Positions 5,022 to 13,487 of a stretch of 22,222 nt of DNA are shown here, one piece after another. The first letter of the stretch is position 1, and each line of letters begins with the position of its first letter. The DNA is from Candidatus Uhrbacteria bacterium (GTDB lineage Bacteria > Patescibacteriota > Patescibacteriia > SG8-24). The notes under the pieces are model-generated. The model was not told the origin of the DNA. It saw nothing but the letters and a program-made list of their open reading frames with translations, and made no database searches. Made by a program: the position numbers and the translations under genes. Location of the stretch: assembly GCA_016205965.1 (NCBI GenBank), contig JACQSM010000095.1:1-22222 (forward strand), given 5' to 3'.

Positions 5022-7778
5022 ATGCCGAAACCTATGCCATCATCTGACACCGAAGGTCGGCGCGGACGCGGCAAGAACCGCGAACAACGCCGCCGCCTTG
5101 AACGCGCCAAGCGCGAGGACCATAAAATCGTCGCCGAGGCGCTCAAAGATGACATTGCCGCCTCCGCAGCCGTTTTGGAGAAGGCGCAAAAGGCCGGGGT
5201 GACGTTTACGTCCGGCGAGAAAGCCGATCTGGCCGCCGTCGCCAGCGGCATCGAAGCCGATGCCGCGCAACTCGACGATTTGGGCGAGGCTAAAGATGCG
5301 ATCGATGCCTTGCAGGCCGGCCACCAGACCGAGGCCCCGGAATTTTTTGGCGACAGAGGCTGGGATCGACTCAATCTCGATAAAGAAGAACGCGCTTTTC
5401 TTTTGGCCGAGTTGGCCAAGATGCCGAAGTCCGGGGAGGAGAATATCGAAGACATGCCGGAACCGGCGGCGCCGGCAGTGGCAGAGCCGGCTTTCGACAT
5501 CGATGTCGAGGAGCCGGCACCATTGCCTGCCGACTCCATGGAGGAAGGTGAATGGGCCGCCGAGGGCGACGTCCGTAATGAGAGCGAGTTAGCCGAGCGA
5601 TTCGATCAAGCCAAGAATCGGCTGGCTTTCATCAAGGCGCAACTCGGGCAGTTCGAAGGTTGGTTGGGCGCCATCGGCGGCGCCGTCGCGCATCGCAAAG
5701 AGATCGAGGAGATCAAGACTTTTCTGGCCGAAGCCGAGCGCGAGTATCGCGAGCTTCGGGCCGAGGTAGTGGCCGGTAATCTTGAAAAACAGATCGATGC
5801 TCGCAACGGCTTAGCCGAATCCGAAATCAAAGTCCGCATGGAGCAGAAGGATGGCATGCGCAAACTGTACGAGAAGTTCCAACATCGCTCCGGCAGCGTC
5901 AGGATTCTGACCGGCTTGGGCATGACCGGCGGCAGCTTGGCCCTGGGTTCGGTCGGCGGCCTCGCTTTGGCCACCGGCGGCACCGCGGCCGTAGCCGGCT
6001 TGGCCGCGGCCCGGGGTTTTTTCGGCTCCATGGGTCTCTATCAGACCATGCGCAACGTCGCCGATCGAAATATTACGAAGTTGGCCGAGGAAGAAGGAAC
6101 GCCGCCGCCCGCAGGCAAGATGCGCCGGATGTTCCGTTTCATCGGCAAAGGTTTCGATAAGATGACAGGCGTCAAGTCAGCCGAGCAGATCAAGCAGATG
6201 CCGCTCGATCAGGTGAATGTCATGGTGGCGCAGATCACCGAGCGGGCCGTGGCCGAGCAGGATTTCGACGCTCTCGATCGCGAGAAGAATCCGTTGTTGA
6301 AAACGCTCGAAGAACGCCGGGCTGAACTGGTTGCGGCCGAGAGCGAGGCGTACATCCATGACCAGCTGGCGGAGATGGACCTGAAAGGCGAAGCGATGCG
6401 CACCCGCCGCGAACTCGGCGACAAAGCGATGAAAGCGGCCGCGGTCGCTTTCGGCGTCTGGATCGGCAATCGGACGTTCGAGGGCGTTCATGCCGGGGCG
6501 GCGAAGGTCACAGAGGCGGCCAAGCTCGAGGAAGCGGCCGGAGTGCCTGAAGCCGGGCCGATGGAATCGGCCGGGCCGGCCGTGGTGACCGAAAAGCTCA
6601 CTAAGCTGCCCGAGTTCAGCCAAGAGCAGCTCGAAGGCGCTTTGGTGCGGCGCGGCGACGGTTTTTCGCAGGTGTTTGCCCGACAGCTGGCTGCCGACCC
6701 GGGTCGTTTCGAAGCCGATAAATTAGGGAAAATGCTGGGTGTCGATTCTGCAACATTAAAGTACGATGTCGGCATGAAACGCGAGGTCTGGGCAAACAAG
6801 ATTGCTAAGAAATTGGTCGAGTTCTACGGCCAGCACGACAAACATGGCGAATTACGGCTCGAGTTCGACAAGAACAATCCTTCTTTCTTGATGCTGCGCA
6901 ATGATGGCACTTTCCTCTCCGAGAACGTCAAGACTTACGGGTTCAAATTTCCAGAACTGGCGACGGGCGCGAAAGCGCCGCCATTCGATCTTGAGAAGGG
7001 CTTTTCGTTCGGCGATGGCCTGGAAGGCAGCTTCGCCCGCGACGTTTCAGGAAATCTTTCCTTTGAATTCGAAGGCGGCAAAACGACCGAAGAAGCCCTC
7101 CGTCGGACCGCCGGCATCTTTTTGAACGACCAGGGCCTCGCGAAAATGGACGTTGCCACCGAGGATCTCCGGCAGGAAGTCTTCCGCACGATCCAGGTGA
7201 TCGATCGCGACGAGGCTGCCTTGCGCGCTTTGATCAAAGCTGGCCACGGAACCGGCGCAGAGGCGCAGATGCTGCGCGACCAGATTCGCGCCCACGTCGA
7301 GAATCTCAAGTCCCAGCACGGCGACATCTTCTCGAGCGAATCGGGCGAGCGGCTTCGATTGATCGGCGGCAGCGCCCGCGAAATGAGCATCCGCGAGCTG
7401 GCGATCGGGCCGGGACTCAAGGGAGAATTCACCTACAACGCCAGCGGCCGGGTCGTCGGTTTCGTCTCCGAGATGAAGACCGACAAAGACGCCGTCAAAG
7501 CGCTGGTCGAAAACGACGCCTGGAACAACATCTACGAATCCAACGACAAGCGCCTGTTGACCATGCGCATTTTCGAGGATCAGAAAGCGTATGACGCTCT
7601 GGCCAAGGCCGGCCGCGCTTCCTCGGCCGAGGCCAAGTATCTCAAGAGCGAAATCGAGATTCTGGCCAAAGGTTTCAAGGTCATGACCGGCGGCGCCATT
7701 TCCGAAAAGGGCCTGAAGAGCCTCAAGGCTTTGAGCGACGAAACCCGGGAACATCTGGCGCGCAAGGGCGCGTCATAA
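5022..7778 (+). CDS. large coiled-coil protein with central hydrophobic segment, 918 aa
   Basis: Unrecognised large protein. Visible parts in order: a strongly basic N-terminus (about residues 10-35); charged helices; an acidic Pro/Glu/Ala linker (about 135-190); coiled-coil-like helices (190-290); a Gly/Ala-rich hydrophobic stretch (about 294-340, GGSLALGSVGGLALATGG and following) that could be one or two membrane helices; a second short hydrophobic stretch (KAAAVAFGVWIG, about 470-481); then a long mixed C-terminal half with repeated KAG..AEA-type helices. No N-terminal signal peptide. Third gene of the run starting at 4472, with the GT4 gene 9 nt downstream. The first ATG is used; the ATG at 5034 is an alternative and neither has a Shine-Dalgarno sequence. 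A membrane-linked scaffold is an inference. Confidence 0.8.
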   Translation: MPKPMPSSDTEGRRGRGKNREQRRRLERAKREDHKIVAEALKDDIAASAAVLEKAQKAGVTFTSGEKADLAAVASGIEADAAQLDDLGEAKDAIDALQAGHQTEAPEFFGDRGWDRLNLDKEERAFLLAELAKMPKSGEENIEDMPEPAAPAVAEPAFDIDVEEPAPLPADSMEEGEWAAEGDVRNESELAERFDQAKNRLAFIKAQLGQFEGWLGAIGGAVAHRKEIEEIKTFLAEAEREYRELRAEVVAGNLEKQIDARNGLAESEIKVRMEQKDGMRKLYEKFQHRSGSVRILTGLGMTGGSLALGSVGGLALATGGTAAVAGLAAARGFFGSMGLYQTMRNVADRNITKLAEEEGTPPPAGKMRRMFRFIGKGFDKMTGVKSAEQIKQMPLDQVNVMVAQITERAVAEQDFDALDREKNPLLKTLEERRAELVAAESEAYIHDQLAEMDLKGEAMRTRRELGDKAMKAAAVAFGVWIGNRTFEGVHAGAAKVTEAAKLEEAAGVPEAGPMESAGPAVVTEKLTKLPEFSQEQLEGALVRRGDGFSQVFARQLAADPGRFEADKLGKMLGVDSATLKYDVGMKREVWANKIAKKLVEFYGQHDKHGELRLEFDKNNPSFLMLRNDGTFLSENVKTYGFKFPELATGAKAPPFDLEKGFSFGDGLEGSFARDVSGNLSFEFEGGKTTEEALRRTAGIFLNDQGLAKMDVATEDLRQEVFRTIQVIDRDEAALRALIKAGHGTGAEAQMLRDQIRAHVENLKSQHGDIFSSESGERLRLIGGSAREMSIRELAIGPGLKGEFTYNASGRVVGFVSEMKTDKDAVKALVENDAWNNIYESNDKRLLTMRIFEDQKAYDALAKAGRASSAEAKYLKSEIEILAKGFKVMTGGAISEKGLKSLKALSDETREHLARKGAS

Positions 7779-7787
7779 AGCCACGCC

Positions 7788-8924
7788 ATGAGCGCATCCA
7801 CGCCGCGGAAATTGTCGATCGCCATGATCGGGCAGAAAGGTTTGCCCGTATCGAAAGACGCCGGCGGCGTCGAGCGCCATGTCGAAGAGCTGGCCACCAG
7901 GCTGGCCGAGCGCGGCCACGACGTCCTGGTGTACGTGCGGCCGCGTTTCACGGCCACGCGCGATTCGACGTACAAGGGCGTGCGCCTCCAGCGCATGCCT
8001 TCGATTCCGACGAAATCGCTCGACACGTTCACGCATACGCTGCTGGCCAGTATCTCGGTCCTCTTCAAGAACGTCGACGTGATCCACTATCACGGCATCG
8101 GCCCGGCGTCGCTGGCCTGGATTCCGCGCCTGTTCAAGCCGCGGGCGAAAATCATCGCCACCGTCCACGCTCTCGATTGGCAGCACCCCAAGTGGGGGCC
8201 GCTGGCCAAGCTATACCTGCGCTACGGCGCCTGGATCGCCGTCCGGGTACCGCATGCGACCGTCGCCGTTTCCAAAAACATCCGGGCGTTTTTGAAAAAA
8301 AAGTACGGCGTCGACGTGCGCTACGTGCCCAACGGCGCCGATCTCATCCGCGATCCGGGCGCCGAAATGCTGGCCCGCTGGGGCCTCGAGCCCGGCGGGT
8401 ACATTCTGAACGTGGCCCGCCTGGTCAAGCTCAAGGGCATCCACTATCTGATCGACGCTTACGGCCGCATCGCCACCGACAAAAAACTGGTCATCGTCGG
8501 CGCCGATGAACACGGCAACGCCTACGCCGACGAGCTGCGCAAGGTCAGCGCCGGCAACTCTTCCATTATTTTCACCGGCTTTCAGACCGATCGGACGCTG
8601 CGCCAGCTCTTCGCCAACGCCTACCTTTACGTCCATCCTTCGATCACCGAAGGCCTTTCGGTGTCGATTCTCGAAGCCATGGCCGCCGGCCGCTGCCCGC
8701 TGGTGTCGGACATCCCCGGCAATCTCGAACCGATCGACCACAGCGGCATCACCTTCGTGAGCGGCGACCCGGCCGATCTGGCCGAAAAGTTGCAGGAACT
8801 CGTCAATCATCCCGAAATCGTCGCCGAACTCGGCAAAAAGGCCCGCAACTGGGTCGCCCGGGAATACGACTGGGACAAGATCGTCGCCGAAACCGAGCGG
8901 CTCTACGATAAAGTAGCGGATTGA
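7788..8924 (+). CDS. family 4 glycosyltransferase
   Basis: 378-aa GT-B retaining glycosyltransferase that transfers a sugar from a nucleotide donor to an envelope acceptor. The N-terminal Rossmann half has IAMIGQKGLP and GGVERHVEELATRLAERGHDV (about residues 12-45), resembling the DUF1972/rhamnosyltransferase type of acceptor domain. The C-terminal GT4 half has NVARLVKLKGIHYLI, VIVGADE and the E-x7-E donor motif EGLSVSILE (E288, E296), then a VREYD-like terminal helix (VAREYDWDKI). Length is normal. No signal peptide or membrane helix. Last gene of the 4472-8924 run; it follows the 918-aa gene by 9 nt, and a weak terminator follows. Donor and acceptor cannot be predicted. Confidence 0.92.
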   Translation: MSASTPRKLSIAMIGQKGLPVSKDAGGVERHVEELATRLAERGHDVLVYVRPRFTATRDSTYKGVRLQRMPSIPTKSLDTFTHTLLASISVLFKNVDVIHYHGIGPASLAWIPRLFKPRAKIIATVHALDWQHPKWGPLAKLYLRYGAWIAVRVPHATVAVSKNIRAFLKKKYGVDVRYVPNGADLIRDPGAEMLARWGLEPGGYILNVARLVKLKGIHYLIDAYGRIATDKKLVIVGADEHGNAYADELRKVSAGNSSIIFTGFQTDRTLRQLFANAYLYVHPSITEGLSVSILEAMAAGRCPLVSDIPGNLEPIDHSGITFVSGDPADLAEKLQELVNHPEIVAELGKKARNWVAREYDWDKIVAETERLYDKVAD

Positions 8925-8937
8925 CACCCGGAGCTGC

Positions 8938-8966
8938 CTCTGCAACTCTTGAGCAGAGTCCTTTTT
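8938..8966 (+). terminator. probable weak terminator after the GT4 gene
   Basis: CTCTGC (8938-8943), a 9-nt loop and GCAGAG (8953-8958), then TCC and TTTTT (8962-8966). The stem is short and the T-run is displaced by 3 nt, so it may leak into the next gene. Confidence 0.5.
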
Positions 8967-8989
8967 CAATTTCTCGAAGGGAGGCGGCC

Positions 8990-10453
8990 GTGTCCGCGAT
9001 CATTTCCGAAGATGAAAGCTCGGCGACGGCGCAAGTCGCCGTATGCGAACAGGCGAATATCGTCGTATCCGATCTCCATCTCTCCGAGGGCGTTCAGCTG
9101 CGCGTCTGTGCGCGTCTGGCGCCGCACAAGCGGTTCTCCAGATGGTTCCGGTCATTGTTCGGACCGGTCGAGCCGCCGCCCCTCATCACCCTCGACAACC
9201 CGCTCGAAGATTTTCCGCATGACCGGGCCTTCGACGAGTTCCTCGATCGGGCCGTCGCTCGTCATCCGGCGCAAGAACACGTTCTGCACGTCAACGGCGA
9301 CGCCTTCGATCCGCTGGTGGTCACATGGTTCGGCCGCTTCGAGGATCCGCCGTACGAAACCGCCGGCGTCCGCAAGATGCGCAAGATCATCGGCGGCCAT
9401 CCCGGGTTCTTCGACGCGCTGGCGAAGTTCGCGCGCCGTCCCGACGTCCGGCTGCTGTTCTACGTCGGCAACCACGACCAATTTTTGGTCTGGCCGCGGG
9501 TCCAGCGGGAAATCGTCCGGCGCTTGACCGGCGGCGATCCGGAACTTGCCGCCAAAATATCCTTCGTCGGGATTCCGCAGCGCTTCAAGCACGTGGAGCG
9601 CGGCGTGCTCTACTACCACGGCATGAATGCCGACCCGCACAATCGGGTCGATCCGGAGAGCGCGATCCTCACCGAGGACTTCATGGGCCGCCAGCTCAAG
9701 CGGCCGGTGCTCAACAAGCCGGACGGCTCTTACATGATCGAACGCGTGGTCAACCGGCTCAAGGTGCTCAATCACCTGACCGGCCGGGTCAGCCGCGGAC
9801 GCGACATGTGGATGTACGCCTTCTTGTTCCGGCGCTGGTGGGGAGTCTACGCCGGTCTGGCCGTGGCCTGGGATTTCATCTACCGCCGTATCGCCCTGTG
9901 GGGCGCGCCGCGCAAGCCGACCATGGCCGAGACTCTCAAGGTAGTGCTCTACACCATTGCCGAGGATTCGGTCGATCGGCTGGCCGAGCGTCTTCTCAAG
10001 GAGCGGACCGATGTCAAAGTGGTCGTCATGGGCCACTCGCACGTCTGGCGCCGGCAATCCTCGTCCGAGGGTACCTACCTCAACACCGGCACCTGGTCGC
10101 TGACGTACGCGCTGTTCATGGGCGACAAGGAGGTTCGTTGGAACCGGGCCGTGCTGAAGTTCTGCGCCCAGATCGCGGCCTCCCTGGCCGTGACGATCCT
10201 GGCCGGCGTCCTGGCCCCGAAGGGCGGCTGGCATCTCGGACCGGTGACGTTCACCGCCTGGGAAGCGGTCGCCTCGCTGTTCTTCCTTTTCGCGCTCGTC
10301 TTCACCATCTTCCCGATGTCGTCGGATCATCCGGAGGTGCGCCAGAGCTCGCGGCTGACCTTCGGCCTGATCCGCCACTACGCCGATCAGGGCTGCCAGG
10401 CGGACGTCATGGAGTACCTGCCGGAATCCAAGGATATCCGCGAATGCGTCTGA
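8990..10453 (+). CDS. calcineurin-like metallophosphoesterase with C-terminal membrane hairpin
   Basis: 487-aa protein. All signature blocks of the binuclear metallophosphoesterase fold are visible: SDLH (D28, H30), NGDAFD (about 102-107), GNHD (about 160-163), YYHG (about 209) and GHSH (about 348-351). Two hydrophobic helices (about 387-409 and 421-443) form a membrane hairpin close to the C-terminus. The catalytic layout resembles LpxH-type enzymes, but no other lipid A gene is present, so another phosphoester or pyrophosphate substrate in the membrane is likely. Start: GTG at 8990 with AAGGGAGG (8977-8984) 5 nt upstream, in preference to the TTG at 8921, which overlaps the previous stop codon. 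A terminator follows immediately. Confidence 0.88.
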   Translation: MSAIISEDESSATAQVAVCEQANIVVSDLHLSEGVQLRVCARLAPHKRFSRWFRSLFGPVEPPPLITLDNPLEDFPHDRAFDEFLDRAVARHPAQEHVLHVNGDAFDPLVVTWFGRFEDPPYETAGVRKMRKIIGGHPGFFDALAKFARRPDVRLLFYVGNHDQFLVWPRVQREIVRRLTGGDPELAAKISFVGIPQRFKHVERGVLYYHGMNADPHNRVDPESAILTEDFMGRQLKRPVLNKPDGSYMIERVVNRLKVLNHLTGRVSRGRDMWMYAFLFRRWWGVYAGLAVAWDFIYRRIALWGAPRKPTMAETLKVVLYTIAEDSVDRLAERLLKERTDVKVVVMGHSHVWRRQSSSEGTYLNTGTWSLTYALFMGDKEVRWNRAVLKFCAQIAASLAVTILAGVLAPKGGWHLGPVTFTAWEAVASLFFLFALVFTIFPMSSDHPEVRQSSRLTFGLIRHYADQGCQADVMEYLPESKDIRECV

Positions 10454-10477
10454 ACCGTCGCCAAGGCGACGGTTTTT
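10453..10477 (+). terminator. intrinsic terminator after the metallophosphoesterase gene
   Basis: AACCGTCGC (10453-10461), tetraloop CAAG and GCGACGGTT (10466-10474), with T10473-10477. The stem begins in the last base of the stop codon. Confidence 0.9.
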
Positions 10478-10526
10478 CTGTGCATATCTCGACAAATACC
10501 GCCTTCTATGCAACACTTTCCGGCGT

Positions 10527-11102
10527 ATGCTCGACCAGGATTTTTTCGCCTCGCTCAAAGAACGCTACGCCGCCCATGAGCGCGGCCGGCGCGAAGTCAT
10601 CGGCCTGTCGGCCGCCGCCCAGAGCGCTTCCAAGCGCGCGATTTTCGCGTTGCATCGCGACGATGCCGCCGGCGCCGCCAAGCTCTTGGCCGAAGCGGCC
10701 GAAGCGTTGGCCAAAGTCCGCGCGCTTTTCGACGGCCGCAGCGAGCTGGCCGAGGAAGGTTCGTACCGGGCCGCGCTCGAGGAATACGTCGAGGCCAAGC
10801 TGTATGCCGGTTTTCTCGAAAACGGCCGGGTCGGCGCCATCGAAGGCGAAGAGATCGACTATGAAATCTATCTCGGCGGCCTCTCGGACCTGACCGGCGA
10901 ACTCGTCCGCCGACAGGTGCTGGTCGCCACCGCCGGCAAACTCGACGAGGTCCGCCGCGTCAAAGGCATCGTCGAAGAGATCGTCGGCCGCCTTATGGAG
11001 ATGGACCTGACCGGCTACTTGCGCAACAAGTTCGACCAGGCCAAGAACAGCCTGCGACGGGCCGAAGACGTCCTCTACGAAGTCACCATCCGCCGCGGCT
11101 AA
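10527..11102 (+). CDS. translin/TRAX-family protein (COG2178-like), probable RNA-binding or RNase
   Basis: 191-aa all-helical protein. Its C-terminal two thirds match the translin superfamily: EEYVEAKLYAGFLENG (85-100), IDYEIYLGGLSDLTGELVRR (110-129), then DLTGYLRNKFDQAKNSLRRA (160-179) and EDVLYEVTIRRG (180-191), corresponding to EYIEA, DYLLGVADLTGELMR and the C-terminal KxxLxxVExxxYxLxxRG helix of eukaryotic TRAX/translin. Eukaryotic TRAX is the catalytic subunit of the RNase C3PO, whose acidic residues lie in the E-x2-E and DLTGEL motifs; here E86, E89 and D121 occupy those places. The length is slightly shorter than the eukaryotic members. No Shine-Dalgarno sequence; the ATG is 50 nt after a strong terminator, and a weak TATGCA (10507-10512) is the only -10 candidate seen. 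The next gene starts 20 nt downstream. Confidence 0.85.
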   Translation: MLDQDFFASLKERYAAHERGRREVIGLSAAAQSASKRAIFALHRDDAAGAAKLLAEAAEALAKVRALFDGRSELAEEGSYRAALEEYVEAKLYAGFLENGRVGAIEGEEIDYEIYLGGLSDLTGELVRRQVLVATAGKLDEVRRVKGIVEEIVGRLMEMDLTGYLRNKFDQAKNSLRRAEDVLYEVTIRRG

Positions 11103-11107
11103 ACCGG

Positions 11108-11116
11108 TGGTACAAT
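11108..11116 (+). promoter_or_regulatory. extended -10 promoter giving a leaderless mRNA
   Basis: TGGTACAAT: TACAAT (11111-11116) with TGG upstream and only 6 nt between it and the ATG at 11123. RNA should start at or within a base of that A, making the GT2 gene leaderless. No convincing -35. Confidence 0.7.
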
Positions 11117-11122
11117 AGCGTT

Positions 11123-11809
11123 ATGCGCGCCGCCGCCATCATTCCCGCTTATAACGAAGCCAAGACCGTCGGCGACGTCGTCCGCACGGTCGCGGCTTCG
11201 AAGATGTTCGCCGAGATCGTGGTCGTCAGCGACGGTTCGACCGACGACACCTCCCGTATCGCCAAGGAAGCCGGCGCCACGCTCGTCCATGAGATGCCCT
11301 GGAAGCACGGCAAGGGCGCGGCCATGGGCCACGGCGTCATGCACGCCGACGCCGAAGCGGTCTGTTTTTTCGACGCCGATCTTCGCGGCTTGACCGTCGA
11401 ACACGTCCGGCTGCTGCTCGAGCCGGTGCTCGCCGGCGAGCGCTACATGAACGTCGGCTTGCGCGACCGCGGCCCGTTCTGGACCGCGCTCATGAAGGCG
11501 CTGCCGCTGGTCGGCGGCGAGCGCGCCCTGCGCCGCGAAATTTTCGACGCGATTCCCGAGATCTACCTGCACGGCTTCAAGGTCGAGTCGGCGCTCAACT
11601 ATTTCTGCCGGGTGAACGGCCTGCCGTACGGTACCGTGGTGCTGCCCGGACTCGGTATCGTCCGCAAGATCGCCAAGGTCGGCTGGCTGCGCGGTTTGCG
11701 GCAGTACCTGGGCATGTGGCTGCAAGTCGCCACGGCCATGCTGCAGGTGCGCCTGGCCGCCCGCGAATTCCGCGAGCGCGGCACCCACATGAGCCACAAG
11801 CATCGTTGA
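11123..11809 (+). CDS. family 2 glycosyltransferase (GT-A fold)
   Basis: 228-aa inverting-type glycosyltransferase. Motifs: IIPAYNEAKTV (6-16) for nucleotide binding, VVSDGSTDDT (34-43), GKG (63-65) and the metal-binding DAD (84-86). LHGFKVESALNY (near residue 155) matches the region that positions the acceptor in dolichyl-phosphate-mannose-synthase-like and glucosyl-3-phosphoglycerate-synthase-like enzymes. A hydrophobic segment near residues 192-205 may touch the membrane, but there is no clear transmembrane pair. It is preceded by a -10 only 6 nt away (leaderless) and followed 2 nt later by murD, so the two are cotranscribed. The sugar donor cannot be assigned. Confidence 0.9.
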   Translation: MRAAAIIPAYNEAKTVGDVVRTVAASKMFAEIVVVSDGSTDDTSRIAKEAGATLVHEMPWKHGKGAAMGHGVMHADAEAVCFFDADLRGLTVEHVRLLLEPVLAGERYMNVGLRDRGPFWTALMKALPLVGGERALRREIFDAIPEIYLHGFKVESALNYFCRVNGLPYGTVVLPGLGIVRKIAKVGWLRGLRQYLGMWLQVATAMLQVRLAAREFRERGTHMSHKHR

Positions 11810-11811
11810 GT

Positions 11812-13296
11812 ATGTCGCCGGCATGGTTTCAGGATAAAAAAGTCACGGTCATGGGCCTCGGTTTGCACGGCGGCGGTCTTGGCGTGGCCAAGTGGCTGCG
11901 CCGCCGAGGCGCCATCGTCACCGTCACCGACCTCAAGGACCGTTTCGCCCTGACGAAGCCGATCGAGGAACTCGAACGCGGGTTCCTGCAGGATCGCCAG
12001 ACCCTCGGCAAGGGCAAAGTCCACCGCGTCCGCTACGTTTTGGGGCGGCACGATCCGGCCGATTTCGTCAGCGCCGACCTGGTCATCCAGAATCCCGGCG
12101 TGCCCCGCGAACATCCGTATTTGGCGCTGGCCGCCATGAGCGGCGCCGCCGTCGACACCGACATCGGCCTGTTTTTCAAACTCTGCCCATCGGCCATCGC
12201 CGGCGTCACCGGCACCAAGGGCAAAACCACCTCGACCTCGCTTTTGGTCGAGATGTGCCGCAAGCGCGATCCGCGCACCGTCGTCGCCGGCAACATCCGG
12301 GTTTCGCCCCTCGACGAGCTCGATGCCTTGGTCAAGCTCGAACGCCGGGCGCCGCCGGTGGTGCTCGAACTTTCTTCGTGGCAGCTCGAGGGCCTCGAAC
12401 GCCACGGCGTCAGCCCTCGTTTGGCGGTCATCACCAACGTCATGGAGGACCACCTCAATCGCTACTGCGGCATGGACGACTACGCCCGGGCCAAGGAACT
12501 GATCGTCGCATTCCAGAGCGCCGGCGACATCGCCGTCTTGAACGCCGATGACGCCCGCGTCCGCGACATCGGTACGCGCGCCAAAGCAAAGGTCGTGTGG
12601 TTCGGGCGCCAACCGTACGGCGACGGCGACGCCTGTTTTTTGCGCGATAATAAAATCGTCGTGCGCCAGCGGGGGAGCGAGCGGGTCGTCGCCGCCGTTG
12701 CCGACATCCGCGTCCCCGGCGAGCACAACGTCATGAACGTCCTGGCCGCGGTCGCCGCCGGCGCCAGCCTCGGCGTCCCCGACGCCGCCCTGCGCTCCGT
12801 CATTCGCGCCTTCAAAGGCGTCGCCGGCCGGCTCGAGACCGTCGCCGTCAAAGGCGGCGTCCGCTACGTCAATGACACCGCCGCCACCGCTCCCGACGCC
12901 TCCGTCGCCGCCCTGCGAGCGCTCGGCGGCCGCTCCAAAAACGTCATCCTGATTTCCGGCGGCAACGATAAAGAATTGCATTTCGAAGATTGGGCCGCCG
13001 AGGTCAAACTAGCCGCCAAAAAAGTGATCCTTTTCGACGGCACGGCCACGCCCAAGATGGAGGCCGCTTTCAGAATCGCCGGCGTCCGCGCCGCCGTCAG
13101 CCGCGTTTCCTCGATGCCCGAAGCCGTCCGGCTCGCCGCCAAAGCCGCCAAGAAAGGCGATATCGTCCTGCTCTCGCCCGGCTGCGCCAGCTTCGGCCTG
13201 TTCGTCAATGAATTCGACCGCGGCGATCAATTCGTCGCCGAAGTGAAAAAAAATTCCGCGGCGAAGAAAACCAAAACCGCCAAGATGGCCAGATGA
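11812..13296 (+). CDS. murD: MurD, UDP-MurNAc-L-alanine:D-glutamate ligase
   Basis: 494-aa cytoplasmic Mur ligase that adds D-Glu to UDP-MurNAc-L-Ala in peptidoglycan precursor synthesis. The N-terminal Rossmann domain begins VTVMGLGLHGGGLGVAKWL. The P-loop is GVTGTKGKTT (about 131-140). The central domain has LELSSWQLEGL and ITNVMEDHLNRY. The ligase C-domain shows NDTAATAPDA (about 354), ILISGGNDKE and LLSPGCASFGLF with FVNEFDRGD, which are MurD hallmarks. Length is slightly above the usual ~440-450 aa. The ATG at 11812 (2 nt after the GT2 stop) is preferred to earlier in-frame starts inside the GT2 gene; no Shine-Dalgarno sequence, probably coupled. No other mur genes adjoin. Confidence 0.96.
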   Translation: MSPAWFQDKKVTVMGLGLHGGGLGVAKWLRRRGAIVTVTDLKDRFALTKPIEELERGFLQDRQTLGKGKVHRVRYVLGRHDPADFVSADLVIQNPGVPREHPYLALAAMSGAAVDTDIGLFFKLCPSAIAGVTGTKGKTTSTSLLVEMCRKRDPRTVVAGNIRVSPLDELDALVKLERRAPPVVLELSSWQLEGLERHGVSPRLAVITNVMEDHLNRYCGMDDYARAKELIVAFQSAGDIAVLNADDARVRDIGTRAKAKVVWFGRQPYGDGDACFLRDNKIVVRQRGSERVVAAVADIRVPGEHNVMNVLAAVAAGASLGVPDAALRSVIRAFKGVAGRLETVAVKGGVRYVNDTAATAPDASVAALRALGGRSKNVILISGGNDKELHFEDWAAEVKLAAKKVILFDGTATPKMEAAFRIAGVRAAVSRVSSMPEAVRLAAKAAKKGDIVLLSPGCASFGLFVNEFDRGDQFVAEVKKNSAAKKTKTAKMAR

Positions 13297-13346
13297 CGAT
13301 GGATTTTCTGCATTTTTTAGCCCAATATATGGCTATCATGCAACAA

Positions 13347-13389
13347 AAACCGGCCCCTCTCCCACGATAGAAGGGCCGGTTTGTTTTTT
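13347..13389. terminator. bidirectional terminator between murD and the secreted-protein pair
   Basis: AAACCGGCCC (13347-13356), a 16-nt loop and GGGCCGGTTT (13373-13382) followed by GTTTTTT on the plus strand. The A-rich left flank supplies a T-run on the minus strand. The remaining bases 13390-13487 hold nothing I can assign beyond the 3' untranslated end of the minus-strand gene. Confidence 0.85.
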
Positions 13390-13487
13390 GCCTTACGTCC
13401 GGAACATAAGGCGGGGCTCATTCGATACGCCGTTCGCGCAGCATATCAGGCTTGTCGCAGACCGAGGTTCGTATCCGACGCTCGATT

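Noticed and set aside
9152..10558. Long reverse-strand open frames, such as the 468-codon one antisense to the metallophosphoesterase gene and the 460-codon one antisense to murD
   Set aside because: They mirror well-supported genes in a GC-rich sequence where stop codons are rare in other frames; no family motifs or ribosome sites are visible.
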